Positions 1-9,571 of a DNA stretch of 64,000 nt are shown here, piece after piece. Both the position numbers and the translations under genes were made by a program. The stretch is taken from assembly GCA_002321895.1 (NCBI GenBank), contig DCMZ01000010.1:62001-126000 (forward strand). Reading direction: 5' to 3'. Under the pieces are notes generated by a model that did not search any database, had not been told where the DNA came from, and saw only the letters and a program-made list of their open reading frames with translations. Every line of letters starts with the position of its first letter. Position 1 is the first letter of the stretch. Source of the stretch: Bdellovibrionaceae bacterium UBA1609. Lineage in GTDB: Bacteria > Bdellovibrionota > Bdellovibrionia > Bdellovibrionales > UBA1609.

Positions 1-2988
1 TTGTACTTTTGCTTTATTTTCTTTCTTAACTAAATTTTCAACGCTTCCAGTAGTCCAAATTTTAGTGAGGTGTTCAATTCCCGCCAAGGGATGATCACTC
101 AAATAGAAGCCCAAAACACTTTTTTCATGCTCCAGAGCCAAAGACCTTGGCCACGGCTCACACTTCTCCAGTACAACTTTCTCCTCATCCTGAACCTCTT
201 GATCTATACTAAACAGACTCACCTGCCCCACTTCTCGGTCTCTTTTAATTTGCTCAGCACGATCAATAAACTTGCTATACCCTTGTAATAACTCAGCACG
301 ATTGGCACCAAACCCATCAAACGCACCGGCCTTAATAAGACACTCAACGGTTTTTTTATTTACTTTCCTCAAGTCCACTTTTTCGAAAAACTGTTCAATG
401 GATTCAAACTTCTTATTTTCAAGGCTTTCTCGAGTTTCTATAATACTTTCCACAGCACTCTGACCGACTCCCTTGATAGCCCCAAGGGAGAAGAAGATAC
501 TTCGATCCTCAACAGAAAATTTATAGTCAGAATGGTTAATATGGGGCGGATGAACTTCAATATTATGTTTCTGAGCATCTTTGACATACTTTACCACTTT
601 ATCCGTATCGCTCATTTCCGTGGACAATAATGCGGCATAGAATTCAACAGGATAGTAATGCTTTAACCAAGCTGTTTGAGCAGAAATCACACAATAGGCT
701 GCGGCATGGGATTTGTTAAAACCATACTTAGCAAATTCAGCCATAGTATCAAAAAGCTTTTCAGCTTTAACCTTATCATATCCATTCTTTTCAGCACCTT
801 CCATAAAGCGCTTTTTCTGCTTCTCCATCTCCTCGGCAATTTTCTTACCCATAGCTCGACGTAGAATATCGGCCTCACCCAGGGAGTAGGATGCAATTTT
901 TGAGGCTATCAGCTGAACATGCTCCTGATAGACCACAATTCCATAGGTTTCCTTTAAAATGGGTTCTAGCTCGTCAAAAAGATATTCAACTTTCTTTTTT
1001 CCATGCTTCCGATCAAGGTAGTCGGGAATCATTGCCATAGGACCCGGCCGATACAATGCGTTCATCGCAATAATATCTTCAAAGCAATCCGGCTTGGCCT
1101 TAATACACATATCGGTAATTCCGTCGCCTTCAAACTGGAAAACCCCATTAGTGTCACCACTGCTGATGGTTTCATAAATTCCAGAATCCTCCAGAGAAAT
1201 ATCTGTCGTTGCTACGTCTTTGTCTTGATTGACTTTAATCAGACGAAGAGCTTCGTTAATGTGAGTCAGTGTTTTAAGACCCAAGAAATCAAATTTAATC
1301 AGGCCCACCTTTTCGGCGTGCTTCATATCAAACTGCACAACCCGTTCGCCAGCGGCACCACGAGACAACGGTGAAATTTTCGATATATCCCCATCGGCAA
1401 TCACGACTCCGGCTGCGTGAATTCCAGCATGTCGAGTAAGGCCTTCGATCTTACGAGCTAAATCCATTAAAGTCTGAACTTTAGAGTCCTGCTCCATGAG
1501 TTCTCGAATTCGAGGCTCTGTTTTAATCGCCTCATCTATACTAATTCCTAATACATCAGGCATAAGCTTGGAGACTCTATCCACATCCGCATAAGTCATT
1601 CCCATGACTCGCCCAACATCTCTTATTGCAGCTCTTGCTTGCAACTTTCCGTAAGTAATGATCTGGGAAACTGAGTTCTCTCCATACTTTTCACTCACAT
1701 AACTGATAACGTCCTGACGTCCCTCTTGACAGAAATCGATATCAAAATCCGGCATACTGACACGTTCTGGATTCAAGAAACGTTCAAAAATTAAATTGTA
1801 GGGCATAGGATCTAGGTCAGTGATTTTCAAACAGTAGGCAACAAGTGATCCAGCACCGGATCCACGACCTGGGCCCACAGGAATCCCGTGATCCTTAGAC
1901 CAGTTGATAAAATCTTGTACTATAAGAAAATATCCACTGAACCCCATGTTATCTATAACACCGAGCTCATAATCCAATCGATCCTTATACTGTTGCACCT
2001 GTTCTTCTGACAGAATCTTCCCTACGGACTCGAACTCTTCAATACGATGATCCAACCCTTCAAATACCAATCTTCGGGTTTCATCTTTTAAAGATGCTCC
2101 CTCCTGCGTTGGAAAAGTGGGTAAATGATAAATCGGTTTCCCCTGATCATCTTTGAGTTCAAACTCTAAACGACATCTTTCAGCAACCTCTAAAGTTCGA
2201 TCGCAGTATTCAGGCTTATCACTAAAAAGCCGCCTCATCTCTTCTGGAGATTTGAAATAAAACTCATTAGAACCCAAACGGAAGCGACTTTCATCCTGCA
2301 AGGTTTTGTTCGTCCCAATACAAACCAAAACTTCTTGGGCAATTTGGTCACCTTGTTTGAAGTAATGCACATCATTTGCAGCAACAATTGGGACATTTGA
2401 AATTTGACTCACTTCTTCAAGAAATGGATTCACTTCATCCCACTCTTTTAAGCCAGTCCTATTCGTCTCCAGATAAAGTCGGTCCGAATATATACCCTTT
2501 AAATCCTGAACAGCACTAAGGGCATCTTCTTTACTTTTATTATTAAAGGTCCAAGGCACTACTCCAAGTTTTGATCCGGTAAGACAGATCAAATCCTGGG
2601 AATGTTCTCTCAACAATTCATAGTCCACACGAGGAACATAATAGAATCCCTCTAAAAACCCACGAGATGAAATTTGACAAAGATTTTGGTAACCATTTAG
2701 ATTTTGTGCCAGCAATACCAATTTTAAGTTGGGCTGCTTACTCGTCATCTCCGCGCCTTTTATGTGACGTCCTTCAGGTGCAATGTAAACTTCCAATCCT
2801 AATATAGGATTTATGCCGGCATCCTTACAGGCGAAATAGTGCTGAATAGCACCAAACATATTACCGTAATCTGTTAATGCTAAAGCTGGCATACCCCATT
2901 CCTGGGCCTGCTTCGCCATACTTTTAATACGACAGGAAGACATTAACAGCGAATATTCTGAATGGGTGTGCAGATGCACGAAACTCAA
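1..2988 (-). CDS. dnaE: DNA polymerase III alpha subunit (3' end outside window)
   Basis: Replicative DNA polymerase catalytic subunit. About 996 residues are present; the C-terminal OB/tau-binding part lies beyond the window edge. The N-terminus has the PHP signature HLHTHSEYS. The polymerase catalytic motif MPDFDIDF lies near residues 412-419 (positions 1755-1732), with D416 and D418 as the expected metal ligands; YRPGPM and the tandem helix-hairpin-helix region follow. I chose a TTG start at 2988 because it gives the usual family N-terminus and follows a G-run that can act as ribosome binding site; a stop lies shortly upstream and no ATG is available. The PHP site looks degenerate (TDYGN instead of TDHGN, LLMSS instead of LLDGA), so I infer no intrinsic PHP exonuclease. 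It follows the guaA run after a 115-base gap with no promoter I can defend. Confidence 0.95.
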   Translation of the reverse strand, partial: MSFVHLHTHSEYSLLMSSCRIKSMAKQAQEWGMPALALTDYGNMFGAIQHYFACKDAGINPILGLEVYIAPEGRHIKGAEMTSKQPNLKLVLLAQNLNGYQNLCQISSRGFLEGFYYVPRVDYELLREHSQDLICLTGSKLGVVPWTFNNKSKEDALSAVQDLKGIYSDRLYLETNRTGLKEWDEVNPFLEEVSQISNVPIVAANDVHYFKQGDQIAQEVLVCIGTNKTLQDESRFRLGSNEFYFKSPEEMRRLFSDKPEYCDRTLEVAERCRLEFELKDDQGKPIYHLPTFPTQEGASLKDETRRLVFEGLDHRIEEFESVGKILSEEQVQQYKDRLDYELGVIDNMGFSGYFLIVQDFINWSKDHGIPVGPGRGSGAGSLVAYCLKITDLDPMPYNLIFERFLNPERVSMPDFDIDFCQEGRQDVISYVSEKYGENSVSQIITYGKLQARAAIRDVGRVMGMTYADVDRVSKLMPDVLGISIDEAIKTEPRIRELMEQDSKVQTLMDLARKIEGLTRHAGIHAAGVVIADGDISKISPLSRGAAGERVVQFDMKHAEKVGLIKFDFLGLKTLTHINEALRLIKVNQDKDVATTDISLEDSGIYETISSGDTNGVFQFEGDGITDMCIKAKPDCFEDIIAMNALYRPGPMAMIPDYLDRKHGKKKVEYLFDELEPILKETYGIVVYQEHVQLIASKIASYSLGEADILRRAMGKKIAEEMEKQKKRFMEGAEKNGYDKVKAEKLFDTMAEFAKYGFNKSHAAAYCVISAQTAWLKHYYPVEFYAALLSTEMSDTDKVVKYVKDAQKHNIEVHPPHINHSDYKFSVEDRSIFFSLGAIKGVGQSAVESIIETRESLENKKFESIEQFFEKVDLRKVNKKTVECLIKAGAFDGFGANRAELLQGYSKFIDRAEQIKRDREVGQVSLFSIDQEVQDEEKVVLEKCEPWPRSLALEHEKSVLGFYLSDHPLAGIEHLTKIWTTGSVENLVKKENKAKVQ

Positions 2989-3103
2989 GGAACCCCCCAA
3001 TGAAAGACAACTATTATGTTACATCAAGACCTAACATTTTAGACGATTGAAGGTACAATGTCCTGGAGGAAATTCCGCTAAGTCATGATATCGTCGCGAT
3101 GCG

Positions 3104-3427
3104 CTAATCCTTGGCGTCAGATCCAACGAGCACTTTTTCACCACAATAGAATTCCTCTAGCTGCCCTGAGTTTTTATCAAAAACAGCTCGAGTGACGACT
3201 TCCATCATGGGGTTGGTCTCGAAGATATACTCCAACTTTAGATCCTCTCTCTGGCGACTTTCTACTGGAGCTCCAAATAAGCTTTGTAGTTCTAGCGGAG
3301 AGGTTTTTAATGATACTTTCTGACACTTTTCCTTATAGGTAAGGCTTTTGTTTTTATAATAAATAAGAGTCACTAGAACGCCGACGGCTCCCAAATAGTA
3401 CATTATCAATTTGAAAGAAAGTTTCAT
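3104..3427 (-). CDS. Small single-pass membrane protein, unknown function
   Basis: A 107-residue protein with one N-terminal hydrophobic segment (about residues 7-24) followed by a soluble domain with two cysteines. The soluble part (LQSLFGAPVESRQREDLKLEYIF) loosely resembles the SmpA/OmlA beta-alpha fold, where a short helix precedes a 'G-x-P' turn and a strand; this is an inference from pattern only. The gene starts 10 bases after guaA and is probably co-transcribed as the last gene of the miaB-guaA run. No lipobox is present. I do not recognise a specific family. Confidence 0.65.
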   Translation of the reverse strand: MKLSFKLIMYYLGAVGVLVTLIYYKNKSLTYKEKCQKVSLKTSPLELQSLFGAPVESRQREDLKLEYIFETNPMMEVVTRAVFDKNSGQLEEFYCGEKVLVGSDAKD

Positions 3428-3437
3428 AAATTATGCA

Positions 3438-4979
3438 CTATTCCCACTCAATGGTCCCAGGAGGCTTACTCGTAATATCATAGACCACACGATTGATCGC
3501 CTTCACTTCATTTGTTATCCGATTACTTACCGTTTTTAAAAACGAAGGTGAAAACTCAAACCAATCCGCCGTCATTCCATCTTGGCTAGTTACAGCTCTT
3601 AAAGCCAGTGTTTTTGAATACGTTCTATTATCGCCTTGTACTCCAACCGTACGGACGGGCAAAAGCACAGCAAAGGCCTGCCAAATATCATCATAGATAT
3701 CATGTTTCACTAATTCATCTCTGAATATATAATCCGCTTCTTGAAGAATCTTGATATCTTCCTCAGTAATTGGCCCGATAATACGAATCGCGAGTCCTGG
3801 TCCTGGGAAAGGATGCCTCCACAACAATCTACCCGGAATCCCCAGGGTCTCTCCTAAAGCTCTAACCTCATCTTTAAATAGTAACCGCAAAGGCTCGACT
3901 AATTTTAAATTTAAATCCTCTGGCAGCCCCCCCACATTATGATGGGACTTTATGGTAACACTTGAGCCATGAATGGAAACGCTCTCAATCACATCAGGAT
4001 AAAGGGTCCCCTGCGCCAAATAGTGAATTTTTATTTTTTCTTCTTTTTCAATTTTCCATATAGAATCTTTGAATACTTCGATAAATTGCTTACCGATGAT
4101 TTTCCTTTTTTTCTCAGGGTCAGAAACGTTTTTGAGCTCATGAAGAAATTTTTCCGAAGCATCCACACCCCGAACATTCAAACCTAAGTCTTCATAGTTC
4201 TTCATGACTTCTTCAAACTCGTTTTTCCTGAGCAATCCATTATTAACGAAAACGCAATGGACCTTATCTTTCCCCATGGTTCGAGTCAGCAGAGTGGCCA
4301 CAACAGTGGAGTCCACACCACCACTCAGACCACATAATACATGCTCTGTCTTACCCAATTTGGAAAGTATATAATCAGTCAAGGTGGCCTTCATTTGCTG
4401 ACTATCCCAAGTGGCTTCTGCATTACAGCAACCAAACACAAAGGCTCTTAAAAGGTCATCGCCCTTTTCCGTATGAGTCACTTCAGGGTGAAATTGAAAC
4501 CCCCAAGCTCTCTCCGACTGGATAGCTGCGGCATGACCAGAAGAGGATTGTGCCACCACTTCAAATCCAGGAGGTGGAAGCTTTACAACATCTCCATGAC
4601 TCATCCAAACTTTTTGCTCTCGTTCAATATCCGGGCTGATTCTCTTGGACCAAGTGATCCGATTAAGTCCATATTCACTCAAATCAGAAGGCTCAACCAT
4701 TCCTCCCAATGATTTTGATAGCAATTGCATGCCATAACAGATTCCTAAAACTGGAGCTATCTCCAGAAGTTCATTTACATCTCTAAAAGGCGCTCCTTCA
4801 GCTCCCACTGAATTAGGGCCACCACTTAATATGATTCCTTCGAAATTAGAGGATTTAATATCTTCAATTTCATAATTATATGCCTGAATTTCTGAATAGA
4901 CTCCAAATTCCCTAAGACGTCTCGCTATCAATTGAGTGTATTGAGAACCAAAATCTAAAATTAAAAATCCGCCCTTCAT
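3438..4979 (-). CDS. guaA: GMP synthase, glutamine-hydrolysing
   Basis: Converts XMP, ATP and glutamine to GMP, the last step of guanine nucleotide synthesis in the cytosol. The 513-residue length is normal. The N-terminal class I amidotransferase domain shows the nucleophile in GICYGMQ (C81) and the His/Glu pair in FQFHPE (H164, E166). The ATP pyrophosphatase P-loop SGGVDS is at residues 219-224. The C-terminus ends in the family's dimerisation signature PPGTIEWE. It lies 12 bases downstream of guaB, so the two GMP-pathway enzymes are transcribed together. All key residues are intact. Confidence 0.98.
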   Translation of the reverse strand: MKGGFLILDFGSQYTQLIARRLREFGVYSEIQAYNYEIEDIKSSNFEGIILSGGPNSVGAEGAPFRDVNELLEIAPVLGICYGMQLLSKSLGGMVEPSDLSEYGLNRITWSKRISPDIEREQKVWMSHGDVVKLPPPGFEVVAQSSSGHAAAIQSERAWGFQFHPEVTHTEKGDDLLRAFVFGCCNAEATWDSQQMKATLTDYILSKLGKTEHVLCGLSGGVDSTVVATLLTRTMGKDKVHCVFVNNGLLRKNEFEEVMKNYEDLGLNVRGVDASEKFLHELKNVSDPEKKRKIIGKQFIEVFKDSIWKIEKEEKIKIHYLAQGTLYPDVIESVSIHGSSVTIKSHHNVGGLPEDLNLKLVEPLRLLFKDEVRALGETLGIPGRLLWRHPFPGPGLAIRIIGPITEEDIKILQEADYIFRDELVKHDIYDDIWQAFAVLLPVRTVGVQGDNRTYSKTLALRAVTSQDGMTADWFEFSPSFLKTVSNRITNEVKAINRVVYDITSKPPGTIEWE

Positions 4980-4991
4980 ATTTTTCTCCTA

Positions 4992-6452
4992 CTATAGCCG
5001 ATAGTTCGGCGCCTCTTTTGTGATAGTGACGTCGTGGACATGGGATTCCACTAATCCCTGTGAACTAATTCGAGTAAAGCTGGCTTTCTTTTGCAGATCT
5101 TGAATATCTACAGCCCCCAGGTAACCCATTCCAGACTTAATTCCACCGACTAACTGATGAACAATCCCACTCACTGAGCCTTTGTAGGGCACGCGTCCTT
5201 CGATACCTTCTGGCACCAATTTGTCAGCCTCATCTACATCCATTTGACCATATCGATCTTTTGAACCCAGTTTCATGGCTCCAATGGATCCCATACCCCG
5301 ATACACCTTATAGGTTCTTCCTTGATAGAGAATGGTTTCGCCAGGACTTTCATCACTTCCCGCCAAAACGGAACCCACCATGACTGAATTTGCCCCTAAC
5401 GCTAAGGCTTTAGTGATGTCTCCAGAGTACTTAATCCCACCATCAGCAATGATAGTTTTACCTAACTTTTTAGCCATGGTTGCACAATCATGAACAGCAG
5501 AGATTTGTGGCATACCCACACCTGCCACGATTCGAGTCGTACAGATACTTCCTGGTCCAACTCCTACTTTAACCACATCAGCTCCCGCCGAACACAAAGC
5601 CTCCACAGCTTGCGGTGTAACGATGTTACCTGCAACGATCACAGTGTCTGGATAATTTTCATGCACCCATTTCACCATCTCGATGACGTTTTTCGAATGC
5701 CCATGTGCCGTATCAACCACAATAACATCCACTGAAGCTCCCACTAAAGCTGTCACTCGATCACGACTTGTACTATCAACCCCCACAGCGGCTCCAACAA
5801 AAAGTCTACCGTTTCCATCTTTGGTTGCTTGCGGAAAAGCTTTAGCCTTTTCAATATCCTTAATAGTTATAAGTCCCTTCAAACGCCCTTGCTCATTAAC
5901 AACGGGAAGTTTTTCTATTCTATGCTTTTGCAAGATCCCTTTGGCCTGTTCTAATGTTGTTCCCACAGGCGCAGTCACCAAACCTTCTGAAGTCATAATA
6001 TTTGAAATAGGTTGCTCTACATTGGTTTCAAATCGCAAATCTCGGTTAGTGAGAATCCCCACCAATTTGTCGTCTTCTACGACAATGGGAACACCGCTAA
6101 TTTTGTATGTCGCCATAAGCTCTAGAGCCTCTGAAACCAAAAAATCAGGCCCTAGTGTGATGGGTTCAGTGATCATACCACTTTCGTATTTTTTAACCCG
6201 TTCCACTTCGAAAGCCTGCTCTTCTATCGTCATGTTTTTATGAATGATTCCCAGTCCACCCAACTGTGCCATGACCTGAGCCACCTTGTGTTCAGTGACC
6301 GTATCCATCGCCGCCGAAATAATCGGTGTATTTAAATACTTATCTCTAGCAAAAAAACTTTTTGCCGTTACATCCGTTGGGATAATTTCTGAGTACTGGG
6401 GTACCAAAAGAATATCATCATAGGTGAGACTTTCTCTGATATGATCGATCAT
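4992..6452 (-). CDS. guaB: IMP dehydrogenase
   Basis: Oxidises IMP to XMP with NAD+, the committed step toward GMP. The 486 residues form a TIM barrel interrupted by a CBS pair at about residues 95-205 (GVPIVVEDDKLVGILTNRDLR and KLPVVNEQGRLKGLITIKDI). The catalytic loop GPGSICTTR places the active Cys at residue 304. The flap motif YRGMGS and the C-terminal half are complete. The CBS pair is the usual site for ATP/GTP feedback. Its start overlaps the stop of the preceding carbonic-anhydrase-like gene by four bases (ATGA), suggesting translational coupling. Confidence 0.98.
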   Translation of the reverse strand: MIDHIRESLTYDDILLVPQYSEIIPTDVTAKSFFARDKYLNTPIISAAMDTVTEHKVAQVMAQLGGLGIIHKNMTIEEQAFEVERVKKYESGMITEPITLGPDFLVSEALELMATYKISGVPIVVEDDKLVGILTNRDLRFETNVEQPISNIMTSEGLVTAPVGTTLEQAKGILQKHRIEKLPVVNEQGRLKGLITIKDIEKAKAFPQATKDGNGRLFVGAAVGVDSTSRDRVTALVGASVDVIVVDTAHGHSKNVIEMVKWVHENYPDTVIVAGNIVTPQAVEALCSAGADVVKVGVGPGSICTTRIVAGVGMPQISAVHDCATMAKKLGKTIIADGGIKYSGDITKALALGANSVMVGSVLAGSDESPGETILYQGRTYKVYRGMGSIGAMKLGSKDRYGQMDVDEADKLVPEGIEGRVPYKGSVSGIVHQLVGGIKSGMGYLGAVDIQDLQKKASFTRISSQGLVESHVHDVTITKEAPNYRL

Positions 6453-6973
6453 GACTCCTCATTTCCCGTGGTGTACCACGATGCATAGTGAACATATTTA
6501 TCTGCATATTTATCTAAAAATTCGATTTCATCTTCTCTAAGTGGACGAGCTACTTTTGCTGGAGATCCTATAATCAAACTATATGGAGGAAATTCTTTGC
6601 CCTCTGTAACCAGCGCACCAGCTCCAACCAAACTATGATGTCCAATTTTTGAATTATCCATAATGATGGCACCCATCCCAACAAGACTAGAATGCTCAAT
6701 CTCACATCCGTGCAATATCACTCTGTGTCCAATGCTTACGCGGTCCCCGACAACGGTAGCACATTTCCTAAAAGTACCATGAATACAACTATGGTCTTGG
6801 ATGTTAGTTTGTTTACCAATGGTGATGGGCATCACATCACCTCTTAGAACAGTTTGATACCAGACAGACGACCCTTCGCCTATTTCTACGGCACCCACAA
6901 TGTCAGCGGACTCAGCCACAAAAACACTTTCGTGAATATTTGCAACCCTACCCTCTGACAATGGCTTAATCAT
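6449..6973 (-). CDS. Gamma-carbonic-anhydrase-like hexapeptide-repeat protein
   Basis: A 174-residue left-handed beta-helix protein of the YrdA/PaaY/CaiE family. Hexapeptide repeats run from about residue 10 to 130 (for example SVWYQTVLRGDVMPITIG). The three metal-binding histidines of gamma carbonic anhydrases appear as H65 (SCIHG), H83 (SIGHR) and H88 (VILHGC). Many family members have weak or untested carbonic anhydrase activity, so the substrate is not settled here. It sits between a bifunctional-nuclease-domain gene (8-base gap) and guaB (4-base overlap). CO2/bicarbonate handling next to purine synthesis is possible but unproven. Confidence 0.85.
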   Translation of the reverse strand: MIKPLSEGRVANIHESVFVAESADIVGAVEIGEGSSVWYQTVLRGDVMPITIGKQTNIQDHSCIHGTFRKCATVVGDRVSIGHRVILHGCEIEHSSLVGMGAIIMDNSKIGHHSLVGAGALVTEGKEFPPYSLIIGSPAKVARPLREDEIEFLDKYADKYVHYASWYTTGNEES

Positions 6974-6981
6974 TACTCCCC

Positions 6982-7494
6982 TTAATTTAGGTACCCTGAT
7001 CTATCTTCCATATCGATCAATGGAAGTTCCTTAGCCCAACTGTTGTTTTTAGCTTCGGTCCTAATTTCTCTTAACCGTTTAACATGACCATAGGTTGTAT
7101 AAAACTCAGTATTCATTCTTAAGCAAAGCGCTAATCCTTGATCCACTCTTACCACACGAGTGAATTTCCCTTCATCAGATCGCAAATTCAATGTCATATA
7201 TTGCTGATGACTTTTTATTTCATTAATAAAGGCTTTCTCAATCTTTAAGCCCTGATCTTTAAGCAATTGAAAAGGCAATTCCATACTGGTCTCGCAAGTT
7301 GTATTTCGACTATTACTCAACAAAGCCAAATGAGCTTCATGTTGTTCCATATAGATAGGCAAAACCAGCTTTTCTGATGAGTCCTTAAACAAAAACAAAG
7401 GCTCATTGGAGGCCAATCCCATAGTAAGACCGTAGGGAAATATTTCCACCCACTCATCAGGATTTTTTAATTCATTCTCAAACTTATCACACAT
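6982..7494 (-). CDS. Bifunctional nuclease domain (DUF151) protein
   Basis: A 170-residue protein matching the pattern of the bifunctional nuclease/DUF151 family: a strand ending in LVLPIYM, the motif EQHEAHLALL, the central 'LPFQLLKDQGLKIEKAFINEI' region and a late helix (VDQGLALCLRM) where the family usually carries VDARPSDA. That last motif is strongly altered, so nuclease activity is doubtful. I place the start at the ATG at 7494, preceded by AGAGGA; a longer reading begins at 7554 but overlaps miaB by 52 bases. The miaB stop is 8 bases upstream. The direct neighbour relation with miaB suggests a role tied to RNA, by inference only. Confidence 0.7.
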   Translation of the reverse strand: MCDKFENELKNPDEWVEIFPYGLTMGLASNEPLFLFKDSSEKLVLPIYMEQHEAHLALLSNSRNTTCETSMELPFQLLKDQGLKIEKAFINEIKSHQQYMTLNLRSDEGKFTRVVRVDQGLALCLRMNTEFYTTYGHVKRLREIRTEAKNNSWAKELPLIDMEDRSGYLN

Positions 7495-7502
7495 AAATCC
7501 TC

Positions 7503-8846
7503 TTACTGCACCAATGATCCACGAAGTGTCTGCGGAAAAGCCTCTTCGATACATACCTTAACGGTTTGACCCACTAAATCTTCACTAGTCGCAAAATGGA
7601 CCGATTTATTCTGAGTGGATCGACCGAAAGCTCTTCCTTCTTTTACCTCTTCTACCAATACTGCCAAAGTCTTTTGTTCATATTTCTTAGCCATTGGGAA
7701 CGCAATCTCTTTATGCTTAGCAAAGAGACGATTCAACCGTTCCGATTTTTCAGATTCAGACAAATGATCTTCCCATCGAGCGGCTTTAGTGAAAGGCCGA
7801 GCCGAGTATTTAAAGGCATAAAGACTTTCATACGGCACTTCATCCAATAACGACATGGTGTCTTCGAACTGCTGTTCCGTTTCACCGGGGAATCCTACAA
7901 TGATATCGGTGGATAAAACCGCACCTGGAATGGTTTCCAAAATCATATTAGCTTTTTCGATGTATTCTTCACGAGTGTAACCACGGTTCATTCTCTCGAG
8001 AACTTCAGAATTTCCTGACTGAACAGGGAGATGGATGTATTCACAAATTTTCTCCCTATACTCTTGCATTATATCAACAAGTTCCTGATTAAAATCCTTA
8101 GGATGGCTGGTTGTATACCTAATTCTTTCGATATCAGTTTCAAGGGCAATTCCCTTAAGAAGATGAGCGAAGTTAACTCCACATTCCGATTGATAGGAAT
8201 TCACATTTTGCCCTAATAGATAAACCTCTTTTACTCCACGATCTACGAGTCGTTTAACGTCGTCAACGAGCTCACTGTATTTTCTCGACCGCTCTCTACC
8301 TCGAGTGAATGGTACGACACAAAATGTACAAAAGTTATCACAGCCCTTAGTAATATTCACAAATGTGGACACCCCTGGATTTCGAACCAGAGTATCCACT
8401 TGATAGGCTTCCTGATGTCTAAATTTAGCATCTATCTGCTTCTCGTCGGACTCTCGTAGTCGAGCAACAATTTGTGGAAGTTCATCAATGGCATCTGTTC
8501 CAACAACAAAGTCGATTAGATCCATGTCATCCATGAGCTTCTTCTTCTCTTGTTGTGCCACACAGCCAGTCACACCAATTTTGAGACTTTTGTTAACCGC
8601 CTTTAATTTCCGATAGCGTCCTACTTCAGAGTGAACCTTATGAACTGGCTTCTCTCGCACACTACAACTGTTAATAATAATCAACGACGCCTGCTCGGGA
8701 GAGGTCACAGGTACATAATTAGACATCTCAAGAAGGGTAAACATCCTCTCCGTGTCATTGACATTCATTTGGCAACCATAGGTAGAAATAAAAACACCTA
8801 GTTTTTCTTTTGCTATACCTACTTTTTCAGAAGCTTGGGGCTGCAT
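7503..8846 (-). CDS. miaB: tRNA-2-methylthio-N6-dimethylallyladenosine synthase
   Basis: Radical-SAM methylthiotransferase that adds the methylthio group to i6A37 of tRNAs reading UNN codons. The auxiliary cluster cysteines are at C25 (YGCQMN), C61 (NSCSVREK) and C95 (GCVAQ). The radical-SAM CxxxCxxC motif is C169-C173-C176. A C-terminal TRAM domain follows (about residues 375-447). The 447-residue length is typical for MiaB and the NxC motifs favour MiaB over RimO or MtaB. It is the first gene of the run leading to guaB and guaA, and it is divergent from the orphan gene at 8975. Confidence 0.96.
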   Translation of the reverse strand: MQPQASEKVGIAKEKLGVFISTYGCQMNVNDTERMFTLLEMSNYVPVTSPEQASLIIINSCSVREKPVHKVHSEVGRYRKLKAVNKSLKIGVTGCVAQQEKKKLMDDMDLIDFVVGTDAIDELPQIVARLRESDEKQIDAKFRHQEAYQVDTLVRNPGVSTFVNITKGCDNFCTFCVVPFTRGRERSRKYSELVDDVKRLVDRGVKEVYLLGQNVNSYQSECGVNFAHLLKGIALETDIERIRYTTSHPKDFNQELVDIMQEYREKICEYIHLPVQSGNSEVLERMNRGYTREEYIEKANMILETIPGAVLSTDIIVGFPGETEQQFEDTMSLLDEVPYESLYAFKYSARPFTKAARWEDHLSESEKSERLNRLFAKHKEIAFPMAKKYEQKTLAVLVEEVKEGRAFGRSTQNKSVHFATSEDLVGQTVKVCIEEAFPQTLRGSLVQ

Positions 8847-8908
8847 ATAACTCCACCGACATTTGATTATGAAAAAATCCTAAATAATTAAAAATATTTA
8901 GTATTTCC

Positions 8909-8938
8909 TTGAAAAAAGGGATTTTAGAGGCTTATAAT
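8909..8938 (+). promoter_or_regulatory. Consensus sigma70-type promoter
   Basis: TTGAAA (8909-8914) and TATAAT (8933-8938) are separated by 18 bases. The expected start of transcription is near 8946, about 30 bases before the ATG at 8975, which has AAAGGA as ribosome binding site. The -10 is a full match and the -35 matches five of six positions. Confidence 0.75.
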
Positions 8939-8974
8939 CCACTGCATAAAAATGGTCAATAGAAAAGGATATTT

Positions 8975-9523
8975 ATGGAGCCTCGACTCAAAGAATCCAC
9001 CAAATGGACAGAACTCCCAGAAGAGCTGGTGACTCAGGTTATAGAAGCCCTTTCTGAATCCTTTTCAAAACCCGCAAAAGTGGGAAAGTTTTTTTGTGAA
9101 GGTCGGATTTATAAGTCGGAGATTCTAGTTCGGCTTGGATATTTAGCTAATGGAAGACTGGTTCAAGCCAATGCAGAGGCCAGTATAGAATTCGACTTTC
9201 AAAAAGAAAAAGCTCAGGACATCATCGGACTAGCCGTAGACGCCTGCGGCAGCTTACTCGACAATTATTTTCAGAATCCAGATGAAGATTTCCCTAGAGA
9301 GTGGAAGCCTTTTGATTTTGAGGGAAAGCAAATCTTCCTTCAATTCACTACGGATAACTCTGAGCTAGAAGCCGAGGCTGACAAACTACTTGGCATTGAA
9401 GCTGAGGATGGACTGGTTCAGGGTGACGCTGACAGTGAAACCATTGAAGCCATTCAAAAATCATTAGGCGTCGACGAAGACGAGGATCCTGGAAACGGAA
9501 ATTCAGGCAATACTGTTCACTAA
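8975..9523 (+). CDS. Conserved-type hypothetical protein, acidic C-terminus
   Basis: A 182-residue soluble protein without signal peptide or membrane segment. The N-terminal 110 residues look like a mixed alpha/beta fold (repeated aromatic strands such as GKFFCEGRIYKSEILVRLGYL). A pattern resembling a DUF-type dimer partner is visible but I cannot name a family. The C-terminal 50 residues are very acidic (about one third D/E) and probably flexible. It stands alone behind a near-consensus promoter and faces the histone-like gene at its 3' end, so it is likely expressed well in growing cells. Function unknown. Confidence 0.8.
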   Translation: MEPRLKESTKWTELPEELVTQVIEALSESFSKPAKVGKFFCEGRIYKSEILVRLGYLANGRLVQANAEASIEFDFQKEKAQDIIGLAVDACGSLLDNYFQNPDEDFPREWKPFDFEGKQIFLQFTTDNSELEAEADKLLGIEAEDGLVQGDADSETIEAIQKSLGVDEDEDPGNGNSGNTVH

Positions 9524-9544
9524 TTTATTTGATTCTAAGAAAGA

Positions 9545-9571
9545 GATGAATACTATTTTCTAGTATTCATC
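9545..9571. terminator. Hairpin between convergent genes, spanning a stop codon
   Basis: A perfect 11-base inverted repeat (GATGAATACTA at 9545-9555, its complement at 9561-9571) with a 5-base loop. It covers the last codons and stop of the histone-like gene on the minus strand and lies just beyond the stop of the 8975 gene. No long T-run follows on either side (only TCTTTCTT on the minus strand), so termination strength is uncertain. Confidence 0.4.

Noticed and set aside
7494..7554. Longer N-terminus of the bifunctional-nuclease-domain protein
   Set aside because: It would overlap miaB by 52 bases, and the ATG at 7494 has a good ribosome binding site.
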